Positions 17,643 through 26,277 are shown, counted from the first letter of the stretch. The stretch is 64,000 nt of DNA from Mycolicibacterium canariasense (GCF_002101555.1 NZ_LQOL01000054.1:1-64000), one strand, 5' to 3'. The notes: a model not told the origin generated them from the letters alone. Program-made: numbers and translations.

Positions 17643-18442
17643 TGCGCTCACAACGGACGCGGTGGGCGCTGCGGTGCTGGGCGGCAGTGGTGCTGAGCTT
17701 CCTCTACGCACCACTGCTTCTGGTGGTGGTCAACGCCTTCAACGCATCACGCACCTTCGCCTTCCCGCCCACCGGTTTCACCCTGCGCTGGTGGGCCGAC
17801 GCCGCCAACAGCGCGGGCATGTGGCAGGCGCTGGCCAACTCGGTGGTGGTCGGGCTGGCTGCCACCGCCATCGCGCTGCTGCTGGGCAGCATGGCCGCAT
17901 TCGCCGTGCAGCGCCACCGGTTCTTCGGCAGGCAGGTGGTGAGTTTCCTTGTCGTGCTGCCCATCACGCTGCCCGGAATCGTCACCGGTATCGCACTGAA
18001 CGCGACCTTCACCTCGGCGCTCGGTGTCACCCTCGGCATGGCGACGGTGATCATCGGGCACGCCACGTTCTGCATCGTCCTCGTCTTCAACAACACCCAG
18101 GCGCGGCTGCGGCGACTGGGCACACACCTGGAGGACGCGTCGGCGGATCTGGGTGCCTCGTCATGGCAGACGTTCCGGTACGTCACCTTGCCGATGATGC
18201 GTGGCGCGCTGGTGGCCGGCGCCATTCTGGCGTTCGCGCTGAGCTTCGACGAGATCGTGGTGACCACCTTCACCGCCGGTCCCGCGGTGCAGACGCTGCC
18301 GATCTGGATTTTCGCGAATCTGTTCCGACCCAACCAGGCGCCGGTGATCAACGTGGTCGCGGCGGCGCTGACGGTGCTCGCCATCGTGCCGGTATGGCTG
18401 GCGCAGCGTTTCGGCGGCGACCCGGCCAACACCAGGCTGTAG
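17642..18442 (+). CDS. Polyamine-type ABC transporter permease 2 (PotC-like)
   Basis: A 266-residue permease with about six helices. N-terminal FLYAPLLLVVVNAFNASRTF is typical of PotC, and the EAA loop is DASADLGASSWQTFRYVTLPMMRGAL. Its ATG shares one base with the stop of permease 1 (TGATG), so the two subunits are probably made in equal amounts. It is the last gene of the four-gene importer and ends 15 bases before the convergent MerR gene. Confidence 0.88.
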   Translation: MRSQRTRWALRCWAAVVLSFLYAPLLLVVVNAFNASRTFAFPPTGFTLRWWADAANSAGMWQALANSVVVGLAATAIALLLGSMAAFAVQRHRFFGRQVVSFLVVLPITLPGIVTGIALNATFTSALGVTLGMATVIIGHATFCIVLVFNNTQARLRRLGTHLEDASADLGASSWQTFRYVTLPMMRGALVAGAILAFALSFDEIVVTTFTAGPAVQTLPIWIFANLFRPNQAPVINVVAAALTVLAIVPVWLAQRFGGDPANTRL

Positions 18443-18457
18443 AACGCGGTATGACGT

Positions 18458-19063
18458 TCAGGGGCCGATTCGCTCACCGACGATGTCGTCGAGCCGACCG
18501 GTGACCACCAGACGAACCAGTTGCCGACGATCCTCGTCGCGGCCGCCGCTGCCCTCCGCCTCGTCGACCAGGGCCGCCGCCTCACCGGCCGCGTGCCGCA
18601 GATCGCCGTCGACCGCGTCGATCAACTGCATGATGAACCGCACCCGGCCCCGCCGGTCCCCGGCGCGCGCGACGATGGCTCCGATCGTCGGGTTCACCCA
18701 CGCCAGGGTGTCGGCGGATCTGTGCAGCAGCCCCACCCGCAGCAGTGCCGCGGCATCGTCGGCGGCCAGGTCGCCGGCGACGGTCTGGTTCCGCAGGCCG
18801 AGGGACCCGGCGAGGTCACCGCCGGCCCGCACCACCTCGAAGAACTCGGCGATGTGTGCGGAGGTGAAGCCCCGCCGCAGCAGTTGGTTGATCGTCTGCA
18901 ACTGCCCCAGATGATGGTCGTCGTAGATGGCGGCCCGGCCGTCCCGGCGCGGGGCATCCAGCAACCCACGCTCGCGGTAGGCGCGGATGTTGCGAGCGGT
19001 CACTCCGGACATGCGGGCGAGGTCGCCCAAACGGTAGTCAGGCAAAGTCGTGCACCCGCGCAC
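18458..19063 (-). CDS. MerR-family transcriptional regulator
   Basis: A 201-residue protein. The N-terminal winged helix is clear (YRLGDLARMSGVTARNIRAYRERGLLDAPRRDGRAAIY), followed by the MerR wing and coiled-coil start (DHHLGQLQTINQLLRRGFTSAHIAEFFE). The C-terminal half (about 100-201) is helical, Ala/Asp-rich and has no metal-binding cysteine cluster, so an organic ligand is more likely than a metal. The start is GTG 19063; a TTG at LPDYRLG is an alternative. It is convergent with the polyamine importer and divergent from the MFS gene, with a perfect palindrome between them. Confidence 0.85.
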   Translation of the reverse strand: MRGCTTLPDYRLGDLARMSGVTARNIRAYRERGLLDAPRRDGRAAIYDDHHLGQLQTINQLLRRGFTSAHIAEFFEVVRAGGDLAGSLGLRNQTVAGDLAADDAAALLRVGLLHRSADTLAWVNPTIGAIVARAGDRRGRVRFIMQLIDAVDGDLRHAAGEAAALVDEAEGSGGRDEDRRQLVRLVVTGRLDDIVGERIGP

Positions 19064-19158
19064 TGGTGCAACCGTTCATGGCCACACTTTAGCGCGGGTT
19101 TTGCGGTTGCGAGCGAATATTCTCGCGCCCTTCGGTTTCACCGGTCATGTGTCCGCAT

Positions 19159-19177
19159 CACGCAGTTCAACTGCGTG
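19159..19177. promoter_or_regulatory. Perfect 19-bp palindrome between MerR and MFS genes
   Basis: CACGCAGTTCAACTGCGTG has two 9-base arms around a central C. It lies 96 bases upstream of the MerR start and 148 bases upstream of the MFS start. MerR proteins bind dyads of 19-20 bp within the promoter spacer, so the size and place fit a MerR operator. Confidence 0.6.
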
Positions 19178-19324
19178 TATTCGGTTACGGATGTTACCAG
19201 CGGGACAATTTTGCCGATATCAGCCTGGGCGCAGCAAACGCGCAATGACTGCGGTGAGCAAATTCACGCGGAAATGCATTGGCAATTCGTCCTATCAATT
19301 TGCGAGAATATGACAGGACAAATC

Positions 19325-20629
19325 ATGTCCCGACACTCCCGAAGAGAGGCTGCCCACGTGCGTCCCTGGATCGTCTGGGCCACCGGGTTACTCGCCTATA
19401 TCGTCGCGGTGCTCAATCGCACCACCCTGGGGGTGTCCGGGCTGGAGGCGGCCGATCGCTTCCACGCCAGCCCCAGCGTGCTGTCGGCCTTCGTCGTACT
19501 GCAGGTCATCGTATATGCGGGAGCACAGGTTCCGGCCGGTGTGCTGCTGGATCGGTTCGGTTCGAAGGTCCTGATCGCCTCCGGCGCGGCGGTGATGGCC
19601 GCTGGTCAGCTTGCCATTGCGCTCACCGAATCGCTGCCGCTGGCGTTGGCGGCCCGTGCGGTGGTCGGGCTCGGGGATGCCATCACCTTCATCTCGGTGC
19701 TGCGCCTGGTGCCGCACTGGTTCCCGGCCCGGCAGATCCCGTTGCTCGGCCAACTCACCGGCATCTCCGGCCAGCTCGGCCAGGTGCTCTCGGCCATGCC
19801 GTTCCTCTCGTTGCTCGGGGTGGCCGGTTGGACATCGGCCTATCTGTCGGTGACCGCCCTCAGCGTGCTGGCGTTGGTGCTCACGGTGGTCCTCGTGCAG
19901 AACACACCGGACGGCCCACTGGCCACCACGGAAACCATGAGCGTGCGCGACACGCTGGCCAGCGTGCGCACGGTGTGGATGCGTCCCGGCACCAGACTCG
20001 GGTTCTTCACCCACATGGGCACCCAATTCTCGGTGACCATCTTCGCCCTGATGTGGGGGGTGCCATATGTGACGGTGGCTCAGCATCAGTCCCGTGCGGT
20101 TGCCGGCACCCTGTTGACCATCTCCGTCGTCACCGCCATCGCCGCGGGCGTCGTCCTGGGCATCTTCACCGGGCGGTATCCGCACCGCCGCTCCTGGATG
20201 GTGCTCGGCATCATCGGCAGCAACGCCGCCATCTGGACCGTGGTGCTGGCGCTTCCCGGGCCCGCGCCGCTGTGGCTGCTGGTCGTGCTCATCGTGATCA
20301 TCTCGGTCGGGGGGCCGGGTTCGATGGTGGGCTTCGATTTCGCCCGCACCTTCAATCCGAGCGCCACGTTGGGCACCGCCCAAGGCATGGTGAACATGGG
20401 CGGGTTCCTGGCTTCGCTGCTGCTCATGCAGGGAATGGGCTGGATCCTCGATGCCGCCGGCGGCTACTCGTTCGACTCGTTCCACCTGGCATGGACACTG
20501 CAATACGCCGTGTGGGTGCTGGCCGTCATCGGCATCCTGATCACCCGCAAGAAGGCCCGCAGGATGATGCGCGAAGAGCAGGAACGCTCACTGCTGGAAA
20601 CGTTCGACGCTCATCCGGCGGCGCGTTAA
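19325..20629 (+). CDS. MFS transporter (nitrate/nitrite-porter-like superfamily member)
   Basis: A 434-residue protein with 12 predicted helices. It has an MFS opening (RPWIVWATGLLAYIVAVLNRTTLGVSGLEAADRF), a motif-A-like loop (GVLLDRFGSKVLIASGA) and a second half from about 230. I cannot name the substrate. ATG 19325 follows AGGA at 7 bases. GTG 19358 follows GAGAGG and would remove 11 basic residues; it is an equally good start. The frame is open far upstream but does not look coding there. Its stop TAA overlaps the stop of the convergent ltrA-like gene. Confidence 0.85.
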   Translation: MSRHSRREAAHVRPWIVWATGLLAYIVAVLNRTTLGVSGLEAADRFHASPSVLSAFVVLQVIVYAGAQVPAGVLLDRFGSKVLIASGAAVMAAGQLAIALTESLPLALAARAVVGLGDAITFISVLRLVPHWFPARQIPLLGQLTGISGQLGQVLSAMPFLSLLGVAGWTSAYLSVTALSVLALVLTVVLVQNTPDGPLATTETMSVRDTLASVRTVWMRPGTRLGFFTHMGTQFSVTIFALMWGVPYVTVAQHQSRAVAGTLLTISVVTAIAAGVVLGIFTGRYPHRRSWMVLGIIGSNAAIWTVVLALPGPAPLWLLVVLIVIISVGGPGSMVGFDFARTFNPSATLGTAQGMVNMGGFLASLLLMQGMGWILDAAGGYSFDSFHLAWTLQYAVWVLAVIGILITRKKARRMMREEQERSLLETFDAHPAAR

Positions 20630-21864
20630 GCCACCAGCCGGCGCTCCATCGCCTCGGCCATATGCCGGTGGCCGACGAGTTCGTATCCGAGCACCGTGAC
20701 CATCGGCGCGGCGGTGGCGACCAGCAGGCACAGTGCCATCGACACCCCGCTCAGTGCCAGCAGGACCGATCCCACCAACACCGCCGCGGTGAGCACGAGC
20801 AGCAGCAGGTGGAACACGTCGATCTGCTGCACCAGGATCGAGTAGATGAGGAACACCAGGCATACGAACAGTCCGACCGGGATCACCACCGAGAACACCG
20901 TGCCCACGGACCCCAGTTTCGAGTTGCCCTCCAGGTAGTAGGCGGCCACGTGGAGACCGGCGCCGGTGGCCACGATCGACCCGAACAGGAAGATGGGCAG
21001 ATAACCGAACCAGAAGGACTGCTCGCGGTGCGCGTGCAACAGGTCCCCGGTCGGCACCGTGAAGAACACCCACCACATGCCGAACGTCAGACCGATTCCG
21101 GCGACCGTGACGAGGATGGCATCGACGGTCCAGCCCTGTTCCTGCACCACCGCCGACAGTGTGGCCACCGTGCCGACCACCCCCTCGCCGAGCGCGATGA
21201 TCGCCATCAGTCCGTAACGCTCGGAGATGTGGTGGGCATGCCACGGCGTTCCTCCGCCCCACCGTTCGGCCACCACGGGCACCGTCATCTCCAGCACCAA
21301 CAACAGGCCCACCCACGCGGCCGTCACCGCGAGCGAGGTATGGGTGAAAATCTGTGCGATCCAACCGATTTGCACGACACCCAGCAATACGGCGTAAGTC
21401 AGACAGGCCCGTCGCCGCGGGGCGTCCTGGGCCGCCGCACGTAACCACTGCGCGATCAGGCCGATCCGCATGACCACGTACCCGGCCACCAGCACCGCGT
21501 TGTCGACGTGCTCACCGTGCTCGATGGACGCGAACACATCGGGGATGCCGAGCGTCAGGATCACCACCCCGACCATCTGCACCATGGTGGTCACCCGGTA
21601 CACCCAGTCGTCGGTGTCATAGGCCGAGGCGAACCAGGTGAAGTTGATCCACGCCCAGCAGATGGCGAATGTCGCGAACAAGAAGGAGATCAGTCCGGGA
21701 AATATGTGGTCGGCCGTCAGCGCGTGCGCGAATTGCGAAGCCGCGGTGCCGAAGCCGACGACGAAAGTGAGGTCGAAGAGTAGTTCCAGTGGGGTCGCGA
21801 CGCGATGCTGTTCGTGGGGATCACGTCCCGACATCACCCGAAGCCGATGTGCCGACTGGCTCAC
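20626..21864 (-). CDS. LtrA-family (low temperature requirement A) membrane protein
   Basis: A 412-residue polytopic membrane protein with about 11-12 helices. The N-terminal signature of the LtrA family is present: VATPLELLFDLTFVVGFGTAASQFAHAL with conserved ELLFDL. HHISERYGLMAIIALGEGV in the middle is the second conserved block. The family was named from Listeria growth at low temperature; its molecular activity is unknown. It is convergent with the MFS gene, and the two stop codons share the sequence TTAA. Confidence 0.9.
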   Translation of the reverse strand: MSQSAHRLRVMSGRDPHEQHRVATPLELLFDLTFVVGFGTAASQFAHALTADHIFPGLISFLFATFAICWAWINFTWFASAYDTDDWVYRVTTMVQMVGVVILTLGIPDVFASIEHGEHVDNAVLVAGYVVMRIGLIAQWLRAAAQDAPRRRACLTYAVLLGVVQIGWIAQIFTHTSLAVTAAWVGLLLVLEMTVPVVAERWGGGTPWHAHHISERYGLMAIIALGEGVVGTVATLSAVVQEQGWTVDAILVTVAGIGLTFGMWWVFFTVPTGDLLHAHREQSFWFGYLPIFLFGSIVATGAGLHVAAYYLEGNSKLGSVGTVFSVVIPVGLFVCLVFLIYSILVQQIDVFHLLLLVLTAAVLVGSVLLALSGVSMALCLLVATAAPMVTVLGYELVGHRHMAEAMERRLVA

Positions 21865-21924
21865 GACACCATCCTTTCGTAGTCCCTCGTACCGCGCACC
21901 GACATGGGCGGATGCCCGTCCCCG

Positions 21925-22944
21925 TCACCCTAGGGGATGTGCAGCGCGGAACCGGCGCAGGTAGGCGTGCCAATCCCAGTCGGCGAGGAACGCCCGAGCG
22001 GCGTCGTACCCCGTGGCATACAGCGCCTCGACCTGCGCATCGGTGATGTCGAAATCGAGGAAACCGACCTCGGTCGAATCGACCCGGATGGTCCGCGCAC
22101 ATACCCACGGCTGGTTGAGGTAGGCCTGATCGCGGCCGACCAGCACCGTCGTGATGACATCGTCGAGCAACCGCGGCGGCCCCAGTCGGCGCAACAAACC
22201 CCAGTCCGGCAATACCTTGTCGATACCGTCGGGCAGGTTGGGCAGCAAGGTGATGCCGAAGCTCGGCCAGCGCGGCGCCCTGCCGTCGGTGCGGTCCAGC
22301 GAATCGACCGGAAAGTTGGACAGCAGGCCGCCGTCGAGCAGCGTCGAGGTGCGTCCGGCGGCACCGGTCAGCTTGACCGGACGGAAATAGAACGGAATGG
22401 ACATCGAAGCGCGCACCGCGTCGGCCACACTCTGCTCGTCGGGGTCCAATCCGTACACCCGTCGGTAGTCCCAGGGCAGTCGCACCAGCTGTCCCGTGGT
22501 GACATCGGCGACGGTCACCACGAGTTTGTACCGCTGTTCGGGTGGCAGCTCGTCATCGTCGATGGCCAGGTCACCGAAGGTCTCGACGCCCAGGTCGCGC
22601 AGCTGACCACGCACCCAGTCGCGGGCGTAGTCACCCTTGTACATCCCGTCGCCCAGGAGCACGGCCACCGGGCTGCCGAGGAGGGGTAGCCGCTGCGCCG
22701 GCACCGGGTCACGGAATTTGTGGTAATCCAATTGCAGTGCAAGGTCTTTGACCTCGGCGCCGGTGAGTTCGGCGCCCGGCCGGGACCCCGCCGCGACGAT
22801 GGCCCCGACTATCGATCCGGCCGATGTCCCCGACACCCGCTGCACGGCATAACCGGCGTCCAGCAGAGCCACCACGGCACCGACCAGTCCGACACCCTTG
22901 ACTCCCCCGCCGGAGAGCACCAGGTCGGCGGACAGGGACGGCAC
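21925..22944 (-). CDS. Patatin-like phospholipase
   Basis: A 339-residue serine acylhydrolase. It has the oxyanion motif SGGGVKG (11-17), the nucleophile elbow GTSAG (Ser41) and the catalytic Asp in LLDGGLLSNFPVDSL. These are the complete Ser-Asp dyad motifs of patatins, which release fatty acids from lipids. No signal peptide is seen. The start is the GTG at 22942-22944 (MPSLSADLVLSGGG); an open frame to 23064 would overlap the divergent TetR gene and is Arg-rich, so I rejected it. Confidence 0.88.
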   Translation of the reverse strand: MPSLSADLVLSGGGVKGVGLVGAVVALLDAGYAVQRVSGTSAGSIVGAIVAAGSRPGAELTGAEVKDLALQLDYHKFRDPVPAQRLPLLGSPVAVLLGDGMYKGDYARDWVRGQLRDLGVETFGDLAIDDDELPPEQRYKLVVTVADVTTGQLVRLPWDYRRVYGLDPDEQSVADAVRASMSIPFYFRPVKLTGAAGRTSTLLDGGLLSNFPVDSLDRTDGRAPRWPSFGITLLPNLPDGIDKVLPDWGLLRRLGPPRLLDDVITTVLVGRDQAYLNQPWVCARTIRVDSTEVGFLDFDITDAQVEALYATGYDAARAFLADWDWHAYLRRFRAAHPLG

Positions 22945-23024
22945 ATCGGAGACGATACCGCGGGGGCGCGGACCGCGAAGCGGCTGATTCGGCCCGCCGT
23001 TTCGGCGTTCACCCGTTGGGGATA

Positions 23025-23633
23025 ATGAGCGGCGTGACGTCTCCCGGCGACGAATCCGGCGCAACCCGGCGCCGGATCCTGGACGCCGCCCTCGAGCTGG
23101 CCTCGACCACCGGGCTGCGCAAGTACTCGATGGAGCAGATCGCGCGGACGGCCAAAATCGGCCGGGCGACGCTGTATCTGTACTTCAACGGCAAGGATGC
23201 GCTGATTGCCGCGCTGGTCGAAACCGAGCTGGCGCGGTATTTCGCCGGTATACAGTCCGTCATCGACGGCTACGAGTCGGCCGACGACCGACTGGTGCAC
23301 GGATTCGCGGCGGCGTATCGGCTGCTGAGCAACCATCCCGCGTTCTCCACCGTGTTACGCGTGAATCCGGAACTCCTGAGGCCTTACCTGATCGCCGAGA
23401 ACTCGCGGGCCCTGGATCTGGCCCGCGGCTTCGTCTATTCGACCATCCGGCCTGGTGACCTACCCGATGAGCTTCGCGCCCAGTTCGCCGAACACGTTGC
23501 GCGGACCATACATTCATTCATCCTCATCCCTGGCGGCGTGCTGGGACTCGAGTCCGCCGACGGACCCGAGGAGTACGCCCGGCGGTTCTTACTGCCGGTC
23601 CGCCACGGGCTGAGCGCCGGCGCTGTTCAGTGA
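23025..23633 (+). CDS. TetR/AcrR-family transcriptional regulator
   Basis: A 202-residue regulator. The N-terminal HTH is RRRILDAALELASTTGLRKYSMEQIARTAKIGRATLYLYFNGKDALIAALVE (about 15-65), and a helical ligand domain follows. ATG 23025 is preferred to an upstream TTG at 23016. It is divergent from the patatin gene with about 80 bases between, so the patatin is its most likely neighbour target, although the ligand is unknown. Confidence 0.88.
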   Translation: MSGVTSPGDESGATRRRILDAALELASTTGLRKYSMEQIARTAKIGRATLYLYFNGKDALIAALVETELARYFAGIQSVIDGYESADDRLVHGFAAAYRLLSNHPAFSTVLRVNPELLRPYLIAENSRALDLARGFVYSTIRPGDLPDELRAQFAEHVARTIHSFILIPGGVLGLESADGPEEYARRFLLPVRHGLSAGAVQ

Positions 23634-23890
23634 ACGGCCAGAAAGGACCGCCGCGCCGCCGATCGTGGCATCCACGAGCGGGTCGGCTGCCGCATCGAAA
23701 CAGCTGCAGTGTCCGAACGAGCGCTGTATCCTCGACAAAACCGCAGCTCAGAGGCACCGCCACCGTTGAGCCGCCGGTTGGTCAGCTCATGCTGTTAGCC
23801 TGTCAAAAGGAACGTGTAACACAACCGGCGCGAGCAGCGAAAAGTTCAGTGTCGCCGGAAACAGGTCGGGCGGGGAAAGGTATCTAGGCA

Positions 23891-24229
23891 ATGGTGAAGG
23901 TGTCGGGAAAGAAATTGGTGTTCACCCTGGTCGGGCTTGCGGCGTCACTGCCGCTGACCACAGGTATCGCGTCGGCGACTCCTGATTTGACGCCGGTGGT
24001 CAACACCACCTGTACGTACGACCAGGTGGTCGGGGCGATGAACGCCGAGCGGCCGGACCTCGCCGCCGAGTTCAACGCACAGCCGGTCGGTCAGGCGATG
24101 CTGCGCAACTTCCTGGCGTCCGGCCCGGCGGAGCGGCAGCGCACCGCCACGCAGATCGCCAACGCGCCGGGGGCCTCGAAGTACTTCGACGGAATCGCGC
24201 AGATCATCACCACCTGCAACAACTACTGA
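23891..24229 (+). CDS. Secreted haemophore-like protein, Rv1174c/TB8.4 family
   Basis: A 112-residue exported protein with a Sec signal peptide (VFTLVGLAASLPLTTGIASA, cleavage near residue 29-30). The mature part follows TB8.4 (Rv1174c) closely as I remember it: VVNTTCTYDQVVGAMNA, AEFNAQPVGQAMLRNFLAS and a C-terminal TTCNNY. The two cysteines, near the start and end, should form the conserved disulfide. The family is grouped with the Rv0203-type haem-binding proteins, but haem binding by this member is an inference. A very strong hairpin follows the stop codon. Confidence 0.88.
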   Translation: MVKVSGKKLVFTLVGLAASLPLTTGIASATPDLTPVVNTTCTYDQVVGAMNAERPDLAAEFNAQPVGQAMLRNFLASGPAERQRTATQIANAPGASKYFDGIAQIITTCNNY

Positions 24230-24238
24230 TTCAGCATC

Positions 24239-24279
24239 GGATTCGGCGCGTCCCGGCATTGCCGGGACGCGCCGAATCC
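24239..24279 (+). terminator. Perfect 19-bp stem hairpin after the haemophore-like gene
   Basis: The arm at 24239-24257 pairs without mismatch with 24261-24279 around the loop ATT. It starts 9 bases after the stop of the haemophore-like gene and lies before the 3' end of the convergent GGDEF gene, so it can terminate both. There is no long T run (GTTTCG follows). Confidence 0.85.
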
Positions 24280-24321
24280 GTTTCGACCCGCTCGCCGACG
24301 AGGCCACCGCAACGAGACCGA

Positions 24322-25308
24322 TCATGCGGTCGTGATGCCGGGGTCGTCCTCGAGGGGCCGGCCGCGGCTGCGGTACAGCGCGGCATCGGCGCGCCCGTAC
24401 AGGGCGGCGATATCGGCGTCCGGCGAGGCCGCCGTGGCGGTGCCGAAGCTGACCGCGGGTGTCTTGTTCCGGACGGTGCGCAGAAATGCGTCGACGACCT
24501 CGGGGACCCCGTCGATGATGCAGACGGCGAACTCGTCGCCACCCAACCGGGCCAGCGCCGCACGCCGAGACAGCGCCCGTCGCCATTGCAGGGCGTACTC
24601 GATCATCCGGCGGTCCCCCGCCTGATGCCCGTAGGTGTCGTTGAGGCCCTTGAGCCCATCGATATCCAGGGCGACAACGGTGACCGGTACCGTCGTCCGG
24701 CAACGGCTCAACAGTGTCGCGGTCGCGATCTCCCAGCCCGCCCGATTGAGCAGGCCGGTCAGCGGGTCGGTACACGCGGCGCTGAACATCGCCCGGATCA
24801 GCAGGCCGAACGACTCGGCGGCGGCGGCGATGGCCACGGCGATGATGAGAAAGGTGATCATCCCGACGTGTGGCGCCGGTGCGACGGCGACCGCAACGAC
24901 ACACGCCACGATGAGCACGGCGATCAACGTCCACGCCCGGCGAGGTGGGTGAAATGCGCGCAGGTACATGGCGAGGAACATCGGGGCGATCAGGCAGACG
25001 TATTCGGCGGTCATCGTCACGTGGAAAGCCATCACGACGGGCGTCGCCGCGATGGCCGCAGCGGTGGCCGCCCCGACACGCTGCGGCCGAAAAGCCAAGT
25101 ACCCCAACGCGGTAACCCCGAGGAAGATGGCGACGATTCCGCCGGCCGGGTTGCCGTAGACGATGTCGGTGCGCACCGGGAACAGGGTGAACACCACGCC
25201 GTAGGCATAGAGAAACGTGGTTGCGCCCAGATAGATTCGCAGTAACCGCACCTGCTGTCTGCGCCCGGCGTTGGCGCCGGCCCCGGCGAGCCAGCTCAGG
25301 CGGTACAT
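24322..25308 (-). CDS. Membrane-bound GGDEF-domain protein (probable diguanylate cyclase)
   Basis: A 328-residue protein. About six hydrophobic helices occupy residues 20-165. A GGDEF domain follows (about 175-320), with DPLTGLLNRAGWE at its start, DIDGLKGLNDTYGHQAGDR (metal and substrate loop) and an intact GGDEF active site in LARLGGDEFAVC. The RxxD product-inhibition site normally found five residues before GGDEF is missing. Likely product: cyclic di-GMP. ATG 25306-25308 (MYRLSWLAG) was chosen over a longer frame with an implausible N-terminus. It is divergent from the DeoR gene. Confidence 0.87.
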   Translation of the reverse strand: MYRLSWLAGAGANAGRRQQVRLLRIYLGATTFLYAYGVVFTLFPVRTDIVYGNPAGGIVAIFLGVTALGYLAFRPQRVGAATAAAIAATPVVMAFHVTMTAEYVCLIAPMFLAMYLRAFHPPRRAWTLIAVLIVACVVAVAVAPAPHVGMITFLIIAVAIAAAAESFGLLIRAMFSAACTDPLTGLLNRAGWEIATATLLSRCRTTVPVTVVALDIDGLKGLNDTYGHQAGDRRMIEYALQWRRALSRRAALARLGGDEFAVCIIDGVPEVVDAFLRTVRNKTPAVSFGTATAASPDADIAALYGRADAALYRSRGRPLEDDPGITTA

Positions 25309-25348
25309 GAGCGTTAACCTGCCTTCGCGATCGGCGCTCGTCAACCGA

Positions 25349-25459
25349 GAAACCTGAAACCGAGCAACAGACCAGCCGAGGGCGGTGGTGCAACTCACCG
25401 TTCGGCTTGACGGTATTCGGTCAGCAATCCACACTTACAGGCATCTTCAGTCAGGTTTC
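25349..25459. promoter_or_regulatory. Divergent promoter region with an inverted pair of 9-mers
   Basis: GAAACCTGA (25349-25357) and its exact reverse complement TCAGGTTTC (25451-25459) flank the GGDEF/DeoR intergenic region, each close to one start codon. This could be a pair of operator half sites for the DeoR protein. It is based only on sequence symmetry. Confidence 0.35.
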
Positions 25460-25476
25460 CACATAGGTGGGTGCGC

Positions 25477-26238
25477 ATGCTTCCGGTCGTTCGGCACGAC
25501 ACCATCGTCGACGCGGTCAACACCGCCTCGACGATCAGCACCGACGAGCTCGTCCGGATGCTCGGCGTGTCTGCCGAGACGGTCCGCCGTGACCTGGCCC
25601 TTCTGGAGGAACGTGGGGCGATTCGCCGGGTGCACGGCGGCGCCGCCACCGTCGCACCACGTGGTGAGGAGCCGTCCTTCACCGAACGCGCCGGCATCAA
25701 TCGACCGGCCAAGTCCGAGATGGCCCGGCTGGCGGCCGGCCTGCTGGAGTCGGGGCAGACCATCACCATCGACATCGGTACCACGGCCGTGGAGGTGGCC
25801 AGGGCCATCCCGCACGGCTGGCGCGGCACCGTCGCCACGCCCTCACTGCTGGTCGCGGTCGAACTGGCAGGCCGGCCCGGCATCGACGTCCTGGTCTCCG
25901 GCGGACACGTCCGGGGCGGCGATCTGGCTTGCTCGAACGCGCACGCCAAGGCGATGTTTGCCGACCTCTACGCCGATATCGCGTTCATCGGATCCGGCGG
26001 CGTGGACGCCACCGCCGGGCTGACCGACTACCACCTCGCAGAGGTCGATGCCCGGCGCACCATCATCGCCAACAGCGCCCGATCGTTCATCCTCGCCGAC
26101 TCGTCCAAGCTCGGCCAGATCGCACCACATCGGGTGTGCGGGTTGGCTGCGGTCAGCGGACTGATCACCGAGCGGGATTCCGCGCCGGCGGTCACCGCGG
26201 CCATCCGCGAGGCGGGAGGTGTCGTGCTGTCAGCGTGA
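25477..26238 (+). CDS. DeoR/GlpR-family transcriptional repressor
   Basis: A 253-residue regulator. The N-terminal DeoR HTH is complete (VVRHDTIVDAVNTASTISTDELVRMLGVSAETVRRDLALLEERGAIRRVHGGA). The DeoR C-terminal sensor domain contains TIDIGTTAVEVARAI and ADSSKLGQIAP, the sugar-phosphate-binding type. ATG 25477 follows AGGTGGG at good spacing; GTG 25471 is too close to it. It precedes the permease-kinase-dehydrogenase genes and is their probable repressor, responding to the phosphorylated substrate. Confidence 0.9.
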   Translation: MLPVVRHDTIVDAVNTASTISTDELVRMLGVSAETVRRDLALLEERGAIRRVHGGAATVAPRGEEPSFTERAGINRPAKSEMARLAAGLLESGQTITIDIGTTAVEVARAIPHGWRGTVATPSLLVAVELAGRPGIDVLVSGGHVRGGDLACSNAHAKAMFADLYADIAFIGSGGVDATAGLTDYHLAEVDARRTIIANSARSFILADSSKLGQIAPHRVCGLAAVSGLITERDSAPAVTAAIREAGGVVLSA

Positions 26239-26251
26239 CGGCCAAAAGGGT

Positions 26252-26277
26252 GCGGGCGGCGTTGCAGCGCCGCCCGC
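26252..26277 (+). terminator. GC-rich hairpin between the DeoR gene and the permease gene
   Basis: GCGGGCGGCG (26252-26261) and CGCCGCCCGC (26268-26277) pair perfectly over a 6-base loop. It begins 14 bases after the repressor stop and 38 bases before the permease start. It may end the repressor transcript, or reduce read-through into the catabolic genes. Confidence 0.6.

Noticed and set aside
19279..21444. A 721-codon plus-strand frame covering the MFS and ltrA genes
   Set aside because: It crosses two recognised genes in other frames, is Arg/His/Gly-rich and shows no domain.
22945..23064. N-terminal 40-residue extension of the patatin
   Set aside because: It overlaps the divergent TetR start and is Arg-rich without similarity; the catalytic motifs begin right after GTG 22944.
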